A stretch of 64,000 nucleotides of DNA. Origin: Campylobacter sp. RM16189. Its GTDB lineage: Bacteria > Campylobacterota > Campylobacteria > Campylobacterales > Campylobacteraceae. The notes beneath the pieces were generated by a model that saw only the letters and a list, made by a program, of their open reading frames with translations, ran no database searches and was not told where the DNA came from. A program made the translations under genes and the position numbers. The stretch lies in NCBI RefSeq assembly GCF_012978815.1, contig NZ_LIWR01000005.1:1-64000 (forward strand), read 5' to 3'. Positions 1 to 6,400 of the stretch are shown here, in pieces (within the stretch, counting starts at the first letter, position 1; the number at the start of each line of letters is the position of its first letter).

Positions 1-289
1 CTTTAACGTTGCTAGGTTTTTCTTTTATACACTCTATTATCTTTTTACTAAGCTCTCCACGAGAAAAACGTCTATTATCAGTAATGTTTTTAGTTTTTAT
101 ATCGTTTATATTATAGTTTGGATCAAATATCATAATGGCTTTGCTTATAGTAGATAGTTCATCTTGTAACTCAGTTATCATCTCTTGATAATGTTTTATC
201 TGTCCTTGAATTTCAGAGTGTTTAGATACAAGAGCTGATATTACGTGAGTTTCTACTCGCTTCGCTCCTAGCTTTTCAAGAACCGCCAT
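1..289 (-). CDS. Hypothetical coiled-coil protein, truncated at window edge
   Basis: An open frame begins with ATG at 289, 5 bases after a good AAAGGA ribosome site, and runs off the left edge after 96 codons. The N-terminal half is a predicted helical coiled coil (residues about 15-50, rich in Glu, Gln, Lys and Ile). It is followed by a basic stretch with [12 protein letters not shown] that could form part of a helix-turn-helix. I do not recognise the family. It belongs to the island cargo and is transcribed away from the TM2 gene. Confidence 0.6.
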   Translation of the reverse strand, partial: MAVLEKLGAKRVETHVISALVSKHSEIQGQIKHYQEMITELQDELSTISKAIMIFDPNYNINDIKTKNITDNRRFSRGELSKKIIECIKEKPSNVK

Positions 290-375
290 AACAAATCCTT
301 TTAAAGTAAAAGTTTTTATAGCTTAAAAAGAAATATCTATTATTTAGAATCTTAGCCTCTTTTATGATGAAAGTC

Positions 376-400
376 TTGTGCATTTGCTACATAATAGCGG
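376..400 (+). repeat. 25-bp direct repeat, copy 1
   Basis: This copy matches 1283-1307 at 24 of 25 positions (T/C difference at the 13th base); its core is CATAATAGCGG. It lies immediately before the truncated TM2 reading frame. It could be an element end, a protein-binding site or a duplicated insertion target. Confidence 0.7.
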
Positions 401-418
401 AAATCTTCATGGATAGGA

Positions 419-778
419 TTGATTTTTGGGTTATTGTTTGGTTTTATGGGCGTAGATAGATTCTATAAAGGTAACATGGGGCTAGGAGTGCTTAAGCTTT
501 CCCTATTTATTCTCATGTGGATAATTTACTTCGGTATTGGGCAAGGACATCTTGATGTGGAATATCAGGTCTTCTCGATTATACTATATTTTATAATATT
601 TTTATGGGGCATTATTGATTTATTTTTAGTATTTATTGGCATAAAACGTGATAATTTAGTAAAAATTAAGGAATTTTTAACATTTAATGATGTGAAAAAT
701 TCTTCGTCTTTTTCTTTTGAATCAAAAGAGCAACTGGATGTTCAGCCTATTAAAGCAAAAACAACAAAAGAGGGTTAA
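419..778 (+). CDS. TM2 domain membrane protein, probably 5'-truncated
   Basis: The product of 119 residues has the TM2 signature GVDRFYKGN (about residues 11-19) followed by two hydrophobic segments (about 23-43 and 52-75) and a charged tail, so it is a small inner-membrane protein. TM2 proteins normally have a full hydrophobic helix ahead of the DRFY motif. Here only about nine residues precede it, the frame is closed by a TAG at 395-397, and the only available start is TTG at 419 with no clear ribosome site. The 25-bp repeat at 376-400 overlaps the place where the missing 5' end should be. I read it as a gene fused to or cut by repeat-associated DNA. Function is unknown, as for most TM2 proteins. 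Confidence 0.55.
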   Translation: MIFGLLFGFMGVDRFYKGNMGLGVLKLSLFILMWIIYFGIGQGHLDVEYQVFSIILYFIIFLWGIIDLFLVFIGIKRDNLVKIKEFLTFNDVKNSSSFSFESKEQLDVQPIKAKTTKEG

Positions 779-811
779 ATAAAAACTACTATCTGTTGAT
801 TGTTGGCTTAT

Positions 812-1083
812 ATGTATTTTAAAAACACCGATAGTATAAAACTGCTTGACTCTGATCTTAGCATAGATGAGTTGAAAGCTCAGTGGGCTAAACTTGCCTT
901 GCAAGAGAGATTTAATGTAGTGTTATCTGATGAAGATGCTAAAAATTCTATAGAGATATTAAAAAGCTTCAACGCGAACTAAGAGAGCTATATGAATTTA
1001 TAAAGCGTGAATTCGATAACGGAAAAAGCATATTTGGCATCTTGCAAGCCGTTGCAAAAAGCAGAAAGGATATGCTGTTATAA
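812..1083 (+). pseudogene. Small hypothetical gene broken by a -1 frameshift
   Basis: The first frame starts at ATG 812 (or TTG 800) and ends at TAA 980-982. A second frame with coding character, including KLQRELRELYEFIKREFD, runs from about 958 to the TAA at 1081-1083. It has no start codon of its own and is closed upstream at 940-942. Joining the two frames near the A5 run at 961-965 gives one protein of about 90 residues, mostly helical and charged. I do not recognise the family. Most likely one base has been lost; a programmed -1 shift at the A-run is possible but less likely. Confidence 0.5.
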
Positions 1084-1109
1084 ACACTTACTCCAAAGGA
1101 ATATTTTTT

Positions 1110-1146
1110 GCTTAAACCTTTTTAAGCTAATTAGAAAGGTTTAAGC
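1110..1146. repeat. Perfect 12-bp inverted repeat
   Basis: GCTTAAACCTTT at 1110-1121 and its exact reverse complement at 1135-1146 are separated by 13 bases. Neither strand has a T-run after the stem, so this is not a typical terminator. A dimeric-protein site or a regulatory hairpin is possible. Confidence 0.6.
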
Positions 1147-1282
1147 TATGATATATTCAAATTTAAATCACTCCTATCAAAATTTAATTATTCAAAAGAC
1201 AGGTAAACTACATTAAAAAACAAAGCAGAAGTTTTTATAAATAAAATCTTAAATTTAAAGGTTTACGGTGTTTGATGCTGTT

Positions 1283-1307
1283 TTGTGCATTTGCCACATA
1301 ATAGCGG
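1283..1307 (+). repeat. 25-bp direct repeat, copy 2
   Basis: This is the second copy of the repeat at 376-400, with one mismatch, in the same orientation and 907 bases downstream. The DNA on either side is only weakly similar to that around copy 1. Confidence 0.7.
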
Positions 1308-1427
1308 TAAAAATCATTTTGAAGTTTAAACTTTGTACCATTCCCTCTACTGTATAAACCTACATACCATTATATATACATATACATAACTATTAATACT
1401 ATTATAAATATGTTTATATAATTAAAC

Positions 1428-1509
1428 GCAGCATTCTATACACAATTATTCATTTCATTACACATCTATTCATATATCTATATGCACCATTCTATATATA
1501 ATTGTTTAT
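1428..1509 (+). repeat. Imperfect 26-bp direct repeat
   Basis: 1428-1453 and 1484-1509 share the pattern GCANCATTCTATA followed by a diverged ACAATTATTCAT-like tail. The flanks are low-complexity AT, so chance similarity cannot be excluded. Confidence 0.35.
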
Positions 1510-1560
1510 GCCAACACATATATAACCAAATACTTATATCAACATAAGTCTAACCTCATT

Positions 1561-1747
1561 TTATCCCGGCTCAAGCGAGGGAGTACCCCCGCTAGGCCTT
1601 TGACAGCGTAAGCATAGTTTAAGCGTTTTTGGAGCACTTGTTTTCGCACAAAGCGAAACGCACAAAGCGAAACACACTACCACTTGTCCCGAGGGACAAG
1701 CTGTGTGGCCTGCCGGCGGCCGCTATAATTAGTTGTGGAGGTATATC
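1561..1747 (+). other. oriT-like GC-rich repeat region before the relaxase
   Basis: This GC-rich stretch in AT-rich surroundings has four ordered signals. There is an interrupted hairpin at 1574-1593 and two tandem copies of the 14-mer CGCACAAAGCGAAA at 1645-1672. An 8-bp inverted repeat CTTGTCCC/GGGACAAG follows at 1683-1700, then a strong GGAGG ribosome site at 1737-1741 for the relaxase. Inverted and direct repeats just ahead of a relaxase gene are the usual form of a transfer origin. The nick site was not identified. Confidence 0.5.
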
Positions 1748-2621
1748 ATGATTATCACTGTTTCTGTAAGATCAGAGAGGCTCACTTCACAAGCAGCAAA
1801 AAATCGTATGAGGCATAATTTTAGAGAACCGGTATCCACTCAGAGAGTAAAATATCTAAAGACGAGAGAGCCTGATATTAACAAATTCTATCACTTAAAC
1901 GTAAGCCAAAATAAAGCTTATCATAGGGATTACCCTTTTCCGAATTTTGGTAAGAATTTTTCTGACGGACTTATCGACGATAAAGTGAATATTATTAAAG
2001 AAAGCTATGAGAGTCAAACCGATTCAAAAGGCCGTAAAAAGACCCTAAGAAAGAACTCCACTCTTTTTGAAGAGCATATCATCACATTTGGAATTCAAAG
2101 AGAGGATATGGATCGAAACCTTACTCAAGAGGAAATCAACTACATAAATTCAAAAGACTACGAGGCCGAAGTAGAGAAATTTATTGTGATGTTATCAAGC
2201 AAATACGGCAATAACGATTTTTGGATAGCTTGTCACCGGGATGAGAATATAGTCCACTACCAGATAATATCAACTAGATATGATTTCAAAAAAAAAGACC
2301 ATTCCTAGGCTAAAATCAAAGATAGAAGTAGCCCAATATGGTACAGATCTCCAAGATATGGCTGCAGAAGCCTTTAGGGGCAAGGCAGTCAGAGGCGTAA
2401 AAGGCTCAACTAGGCCACACATAAAACACCAAAAATTTAGAGAGGTAGCTGAGCTTCAGAAACAAAAAGAAGAGCTTGAGAGAGCCAACAAAGAGCTAAT
2501 AGATAAAATATATCAGCTTGAAAGAAAAGAGCGCTCTATGGCTCCAAAAATGAGAGATACGGGCATAGAATCTCTCAAGAGAAAGCAAACTCCCTCAAAC
2601 AATCCCACAATGGGCTTCTAG
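1748..2621 (+). pseudogene. Mob/Pre (MobV-type) relaxase, frameshifted in an A9 tract
   Basis: The first part, from ATG 1748 (GGAGG six bases upstream), carries the Mob/Pre motif I region (RHNFRE, about residues 22-27) and motif III (HRDENIVHYQ, near residue 166), then stops at 2306-2308. A second frame, to 2621, continues the same protein with GTDLQDMAAEAF and RGVKGSTRPHIKH, which matches the family segment after motif III, and then a coiled coil. The frames meet in nine A's at 2288-2296; eight A's would restore one protein of about 290 residues. Relaxases nick oriT and start conjugative transfer. This allele is probably inactive unless polymerase slippage on the A-run rescues it. The second half could not start alone with the catalytic domain. 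Confidence 0.75.
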
Positions 2622-3471
2622 GCTCGCAAGCAAGCTTGCTCAACTAGGCATCTATGGGGTTTTCACCCCATACCCCGGCGACAGAAAGAAACCTACAAAA
2701 TCAAGCTTCTCCACACAAAATATGACTCCAACCATCAAGAATGGCCTTTTATCTCTCTCTACACAAAAAAGAGCAAAAGGATATACGCATACCCCCAATC
2801 AAAGCCTGAGCTCACAAGGCAAGAGAAATATATCGGAGTTTTTTTCGTTTTCCTCGTCCGGGCAAGTTGTGCTCTCGATAAAAATGTCAAGGGTAGCCGC
2901 AAGGCTATCCACGAGCTTTTTGTCAAAAAAGCGACGCCCTTGATGTTTTTTGAGAGAGTGCTACGATGTCCCGGCAGGGAAACGGGGGAAAGTTCGATAT
3001 TTAGCCTGCGGGCGAGCCCCTGCTACTTTGGCCCGCTTGCGGGGCAATAGTACCAGCGGGGGAGCAACGACATCGCCAAAGGCGATGAGTGTAGCGGCGG
3101 TCTCTTGCTTGGGAGCGATAGAGTCTCTTGGCCCTTGAAGGTCCCTAATATATAGAACAAAGAGTGGCCATGTCTTGAAGTTAAGATTTATTATAACTAC
3201 TATGACTAAAGAACACTGTCACTATCTGTGGTTTTTATATCGTTATTTTTGATTATCCATGTCTTAATTTTGCTTCACAAAATGAGTTTTTTAATACTCT
3301 TGTTTTCAGGCTTTTAGCTCCTTTTTAGATATCTTTATTATAAAACAGCTAAATTTTTCAAAGCTTATGGGTTATTTTAAAATATTTTGTTTGATGATTT
3401 CTTGAGCGTCCAGTGCTAAAAGACATCTAACTCTTTTTAGTTTCTGTTTATTACTTTCTTATTTTTATCTC
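2622..3471. other. 850-base gap without a convincing gene; GC-rich hairpin zone 2940-3139
   Basis: Plus-strand frames at 2722-2943 and 2950-3138 have no ribosome site and non-protein-like composition. Bases 2970-3139 are strikingly GC-rich for this genome. They contain the perfect hairpin CATCGCC-AAA-GGCGATG (3071-3087), a CCCGC-TT-GCGGG stem near 3030, and a possible CTCT...AGAG long stem near 3100-3125. From 3140 to 3471 the DNA is AT-rich with nothing recognisable. The GC-rich part could be a structured RNA, a replication or transfer site, or DNA from a richer donor. Confidence 0.5.
2654..2671. terminator. Short GC-rich hairpin after the relaxase
   Basis: ATGGGG at 2654-2659 pairs with CCCCAT at 2666-2671 across a 6-base loop, 33 bases after the relaxase stop. 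No clear T-run follows, so termination is only a possibility. Confidence 0.35.
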
Positions 3472-4692
3472 CTATATAATTTTTGAAAAGTCATATAAGG
3501 AGATTAAATATTGATCCCACCAATTGCATAGCGCATATAGCATATCTTGAATTTCATGATCGTCGTATCTAAGTTCGAGATATGCAGCTTCTACATCCGT
3601 CATTGCAGGAATATGATACAAGTACATTTCGATAATATAATTTGGAATTCGATGCTCCATTTGTTTTTTCATAGCAAAAGTTTTAAAGGTTCCTCTTAGT
3701 CCGTGTTTTGTGATACCTGATATTTTTGTTAGAAAATAGTTAATCTGCTGATCTGCAATTCCTGAAAATATATATATGCCTTCATGTTTTTGAAGTCTTT
3801 TTAATTCTTTGAGAATTTTTAACATTGTTTTAGAGATGGGTAAAATAAAGTTTTGTCTTGAATTTTCAGTTCGCTTCTCTCCCTTCATTCTATTTTTAGG
3901 TATATAAATGTGACTATCGTCAAAATTTATATCTGACCATTTAAGATTAAATAGATTCATCGATCTCAAAGCAGTCTCAAGCGCAAAAAATATAAGTATC
4001 TTTTTTCTAATGTTGATTTTTGAATTTGCTACAGATTTTAAAAAATTTTCAAGATCAACTTGATTTATAATCTTTTGATGATGTCTTGAGTTTCTTCTGG
4101 ATGGAGTTTCGTAGTGTTTTGAAAAGTTAAAATTTTCTAAAATATTTTCTTTGATATATCCTTGCTTTTTGGCGAATAGAAAAATATTTTGTAGTATGTA
4201 AAAGAGTTTAACATTTGCGGCAGGATATTTCTCAGGTTCATTGAAAATATCAAATTTTAGCTCATTTAATTCAATATCATCGATTGGTTTTAATGCTATT
4301 TCTAAGGGTAGTATATGTTTAGATACCCTTATTTGATAACTTCGTAAAGTGCCGGCTTTGAATTTTAGAATATCTTGAGCATACACAAGAAATTTTTTAT
4401 AAGCTTCTTGTAAAGTAATCACTTGCTTTATTATATATCCCGTTTCTTCTAGCTGATTTAAAATTTCTATTCCTTTTCTATATGCTGTTTCAAACTTCAT
4501 ATAAGGATATTCACCTATTTTCATATAGCGTACTTTTTCATTTTCGTACCTGTATAGCCTTATCGTCTTCTTCTGCTTTGGAGAAATTTCTAGCTTGAAT
4601 CTGTCGTATCCGGGTATTGGTAGACGCAGAATTATATTTTTCTTGTTGTTTTGTTTTTCGATCCATTGATCGATCTCTTGAAATTTTTTCAT
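3472..4692 (-). CDS. Tyrosine-type integrase of the island
   Basis: The 406-residue protein has the P4-type integrase plan: an N-terminal arm-binding region (about 1-90), a SAM-like core-binding domain (about 95-200) and a C-terminal catalytic domain. Catalytic signs are the first Arg in ALRSMNLFNLKW, then KHGLRGTFKTFA (the H-x-x-R box), and H and Tyr in YHIPAMTDVEAAYL. It should cut and join the island at the neighbouring tRNA-Leu, about 230 bases away on the same strand. ATG 4692 follows an AAGAGGTG ribosome site. It looks intact, so excision may still be possible even though the relaxase is broken. Confidence 0.9.
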   Translation of the reverse strand: MKKFQEIDQWIEKQNNKKNIILRLPIPGYDRFKLEISPKQKKTIRLYRYENEKVRYMKIGEYPYMKFETAYRKGIEILNQLEETGYIIKQVITLQEAYKKFLVYAQDILKFKAGTLRSYQIRVSKHILPLEIALKPIDDIELNELKFDIFNEPEKYPAANVKLFYILQNIFLFAKKQGYIKENILENFNFSKHYETPSRRNSRHHQKIINQVDLENFLKSVANSKINIRKKILIFFALETALRSMNLFNLKWSDINFDDSHIYIPKNRMKGEKRTENSRQNFILPISKTMLKILKELKRLQKHEGIYIFSGIADQQINYFLTKISGITKHGLRGTFKTFAMKKQMEHRIPNYIIEMYLYHIPAMTDVEAAYLELRYDDHEIQDMLYALCNWWDQYLISLYDFSKII

Positions 4693-4920
4693 TTTTCACC
4701 TCTTGTAATTTTTGAATTACATCTAATTATAGTGATTCTGAAAATATCAAAAAATGACACAAAAAATTAAAAAATTTATATAGTTTTTTAAAATACATAT
4801 ATAATGGTTTATTATCATTTCTATTAAGCTATGCTTAAGCTAAAAAGAAGATAATAGCGATAATATCGGCATTTGTAAAAAACCAAACTATTGAATTGTA
4901 AAGGATTATAAAAGAGTATA

Positions 4921-5007
4921 TGGTGCCCGAGGTCGGACTCGAACCGACACAAGGTTGCCCTTACCAGATTTTGAGTCTGGCGCGTCTACCAGTTTCACCA
5001 CTCGGGC
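4921..5007 (-). tRNA. tRNA-Leu(CAA), island attachment site
   Basis: On the minus strand the 7-bp acceptor stem GCCCGAG/CTCGGGC, an encoded CCA end (4923-4921), a T-arm with GGTTCGAGTCC, a long variable arm and an anticodon loop between CCAGA and TCTGG with CAA are all visible, for 87 bases in total. CAA reads the Leu codon UUG. The 3' end faces the integrase and the island, so it likely serves as attB, with the gene kept whole after integration. Confidence 0.95.
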
Positions 5008-5069
5008 CAAAAATCGTAATTTTATCAAAAATATATAAAGAATAAATTAAAAAATAAATATTTTAAGAA

Positions 5070-5099
5070 TAAAAAATGGAAGTCTTTAAAGACTTCCAT
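5070..5099 (-). terminator. Terminator of hup
   Basis: A perfect 24-bp palindrome (5076-5099) is followed on the minus strand by six T's (5076-5071), nine bases past the hup stop codon. This is a strong intrinsic terminator. Confidence 0.85.
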
Positions 5100-5107
5100 A
5101 AAAGAAA

Positions 5108-5410
5108 TTATTTCTTTTTGCCTTTTTTGTTTGTAGTAGCAACAACTGCTTCTTTCAGCTTTTTGCCAACTTTAAATTTGACCGCTTTACTAGCAGGTAC
5201 ATCAATAACTTTCTTAGTTCCTGGAACTCTAGCTTTTCTTGCAGCTCTATCAGCTGTGCTAAAAGTACCAAAACCTATGAAGCTAACGCTACCGCCAGCA
5301 GTAAGAGCTTCTTTGATTGTCTCTAGAGCGGCATCAACAGCTTTTAGAGAATCTTTTTTTGAAAGACCAGCCTTTTCGGCGACAGCTTGAATAAATTCAG
5401 CTTTTTTCAT
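5108..5410 (-). CDS. hup: HU-family DNA-binding protein
   Basis: This 100-residue protein has the complete HU/IHF fold: two N-terminal helices, the GGSVSFIGFGTFS strand pair (about 39-51), and the flexible DNA-binding arm with ARKARVPGTKKVIDVPAS (about 57-74). It has an unusual Lys-rich tail ending KKGKKK. HU bends DNA and compacts the nucleoid. It is a single-gene unit with its own terminator. ATG 5410 is preceded by an AAAGGA ribosome site. Confidence 0.95.
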   Translation of the reverse strand: MKKAEFIQAVAEKAGLSKKDSLKAVDAALETIKEALTAGGSVSFIGFGTFSTADRAARKARVPGTKKVIDVPASKAVKFKVGKKLKEAVVATTNKKGKKK

Positions 5411-5530
5411 AGAACCATCCTTTTAAGAAGTGATATATAGGCATTTTACAACGTTTTTTGAAAAAAAACAATAGTTTTGAAACCTAAATTTCATTAAAAA
5501 ATGTAGTTTTTTATAAAAAAAGTGAATTTT

Positions 5531-6268
5531 TTATAAAATTTGCATATAAAACTCATTTTTGAATCCATTTTTTTTGATATCAATTAGCATTAAATTCTCT
5601 AAATTCAATTTGCTTAGTTCGTCAATTGTTTCAATCCTTGCTTTTGCTATTTCTCTTAAAATAATTCCTCGGTAAGCTTTGGCATAATGGCTTACGACTT
5701 TGCCGTTTTTTATAAATTTAAAAGTCGTAAAAGGCTTTTTTATTTCATAAAATTTTTCATAAAATTCAGCTCTTAAGTCTAGTATGTCATCATCTTTGAG
5801 CCAGTTATCTATTGCTAAGGAAAAATGTTCTTTATAAAATTTTTCAATATTTAATTTGTCTATTTTTTCTCCCTGCTTTAGTTTATATTCACAAATTTCA
5901 TCTCCAGCCAAAATGCCTCCGAATAAATTTGAGAATATCATTACGTTTTTATCGATAAAATTTTGAGCTTTAGTGTCTAAATTTTTATAGTTTAAGTGCT
6001 TGTAGGCTACGCCTTCGTATCTTAAAACAGCTTTTATAGCACTTTTTTTAAAAATATCCTCTCTTAAATTTTCGCACTCTTCTAAATTTTTAAGTCCGAA
6101 TAGCTTTGATAGTTCGCTTGTTGTAGCTCTTTTTAAAAATTCATTGTATTGATTTAAAATTTCAATCCTTAGATCATATAGCTCTGGAAATATAAAGCTG
6201 TCTTTGTCTATAAATTTATTTGATTTTACGGCACTTTTTGCCTCGCTTGGAGAGAATAAAATTTTCAT
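5531..6268 (-). CDS. yaaA: YaaA (DUF328) family protein
   Basis: The 245-residue product has the YaaA landmarks: N-terminal MKILFSPSEAK, AVLRYEGVAYKHLN (about 80-93), FSNLFGGILAGDEI with YKLKQG (about 112-132), and SHYAKAYRGIILREIA near the C-terminus. In E. coli YaaA lowers free iron and DNA damage during peroxide stress; whether that holds here is inference. It stands alone between hup and the divergent flgL. Confidence 0.85.
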   Translation of the reverse strand: MKILFSPSEAKSAVKSNKFIDKDSFIFPELYDLRIEILNQYNEFLKRATTSELSKLFGLKNLEECENLREDIFKKSAIKAVLRYEGVAYKHLNYKNLDTKAQNFIDKNVMIFSNLFGGILAGDEICEYKLKQGEKIDKLNIEKFYKEHFSLAIDNWLKDDDILDLRAEFYEKFYEIKKPFTTFKFIKNGKVVSHYAKAYRGIILREIAKARIETIDELSKLNLENLMLIDIKKNGFKNEFYMQIL

Positions 6269-6350
6269 AACCGCCTCGATAAAAGTAAATTTTAAAGTCT
6301 AATAATACTCTAAACTAAATAAATTTTTAAATTTGACGATAATTCATGAA

Positions 6351-6368
6351 TTGGAACTTAAATTGCTT
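6351..6368 (+). promoter_or_regulatory. Sigma-54 promoter of flgL
   Basis: TTGGAAC-N5-TTGCT starts at 6351. The -24 GG (6353-6354) and the -12 GC (6365-6366) are exactly 12 bases apart, as in RpoN promoters of Campylobacter mid-class flagellar genes. Transcription should begin near 6377, leaving about a 24-base leader before the flgL ATG at 6401. Confidence 0.88.
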
Positions 6369-6400
6369 CTAAAAGTTTATAGAAATATTAGGATATAGAT

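Larger units (their letters stand above)
1084..1560. other. Gene-free AT-rich stretch
   Basis: No frame with coding character is seen. It contains a 12-bp inverted repeat (1110-1146), the second copy of the 25-bp repeat (1283-1307), an imperfect direct repeat (1428-1509) and long TA-rich runs around 1365-1560. This could be a plasmid-style control or replication region, but no replication gene is visible nearby. Confidence 0.55.
1..4920. mobile_element. Integrated mobilisable island (right part) next to tRNA-Leu
   Basis: This stretch holds a tyrosine recombinase gene, a broken Mob/Pre-type relaxase with a repeat-rich GC-rich region in front of it, several truncated or frameshifted small genes and long gene-poor gaps. 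The flanking DNA from 5007 onward is ordinary Campylobacter core sequence. The integrase sits about 230 bases from the 3' end of the minus-strand tRNA-Leu gene, the usual layout for elements that integrate into a tRNA 3' end. I found no second copy of the tRNA 3' end between 1 and 4900, so the island probably continues left of the window. The boundary and the mobility are inference. Confidence 0.75.

Noticed and set aside
1110..1146. Perfect inverted repeat as a terminator
   Set aside because: No T-run follows the stem on either strand, so it is listed only as a repeat.
1645..1672. Tandem 14-mers as a CRISPR array
   Set aside because: Only two adjacent copies with no spacers, and no cas genes; they fit an oriT-type repeat better.
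2799..2945. Minus-strand frame with protein-like stretch RRFFDKKLVDSLAATLDIF
   Set aside because: It lacks any start codon and is closed just upstream by a stop. It may be a gene remnant but cannot be supported.
2722..3138. Two plus-strand open frames (73 and 62 codons) after the relaxase
   Set aside because: They have no ribosome site, odd composition rich in Ser, Arg and Gly, and overlap the GC-rich hairpins. They look like chance frames.
1..4900. Second copy of the tRNA-Leu 3' end as the other attachment site
   Set aside because: No copy of the tRNA tail was seen in this stretch, so the left end of the island lies outside the window.
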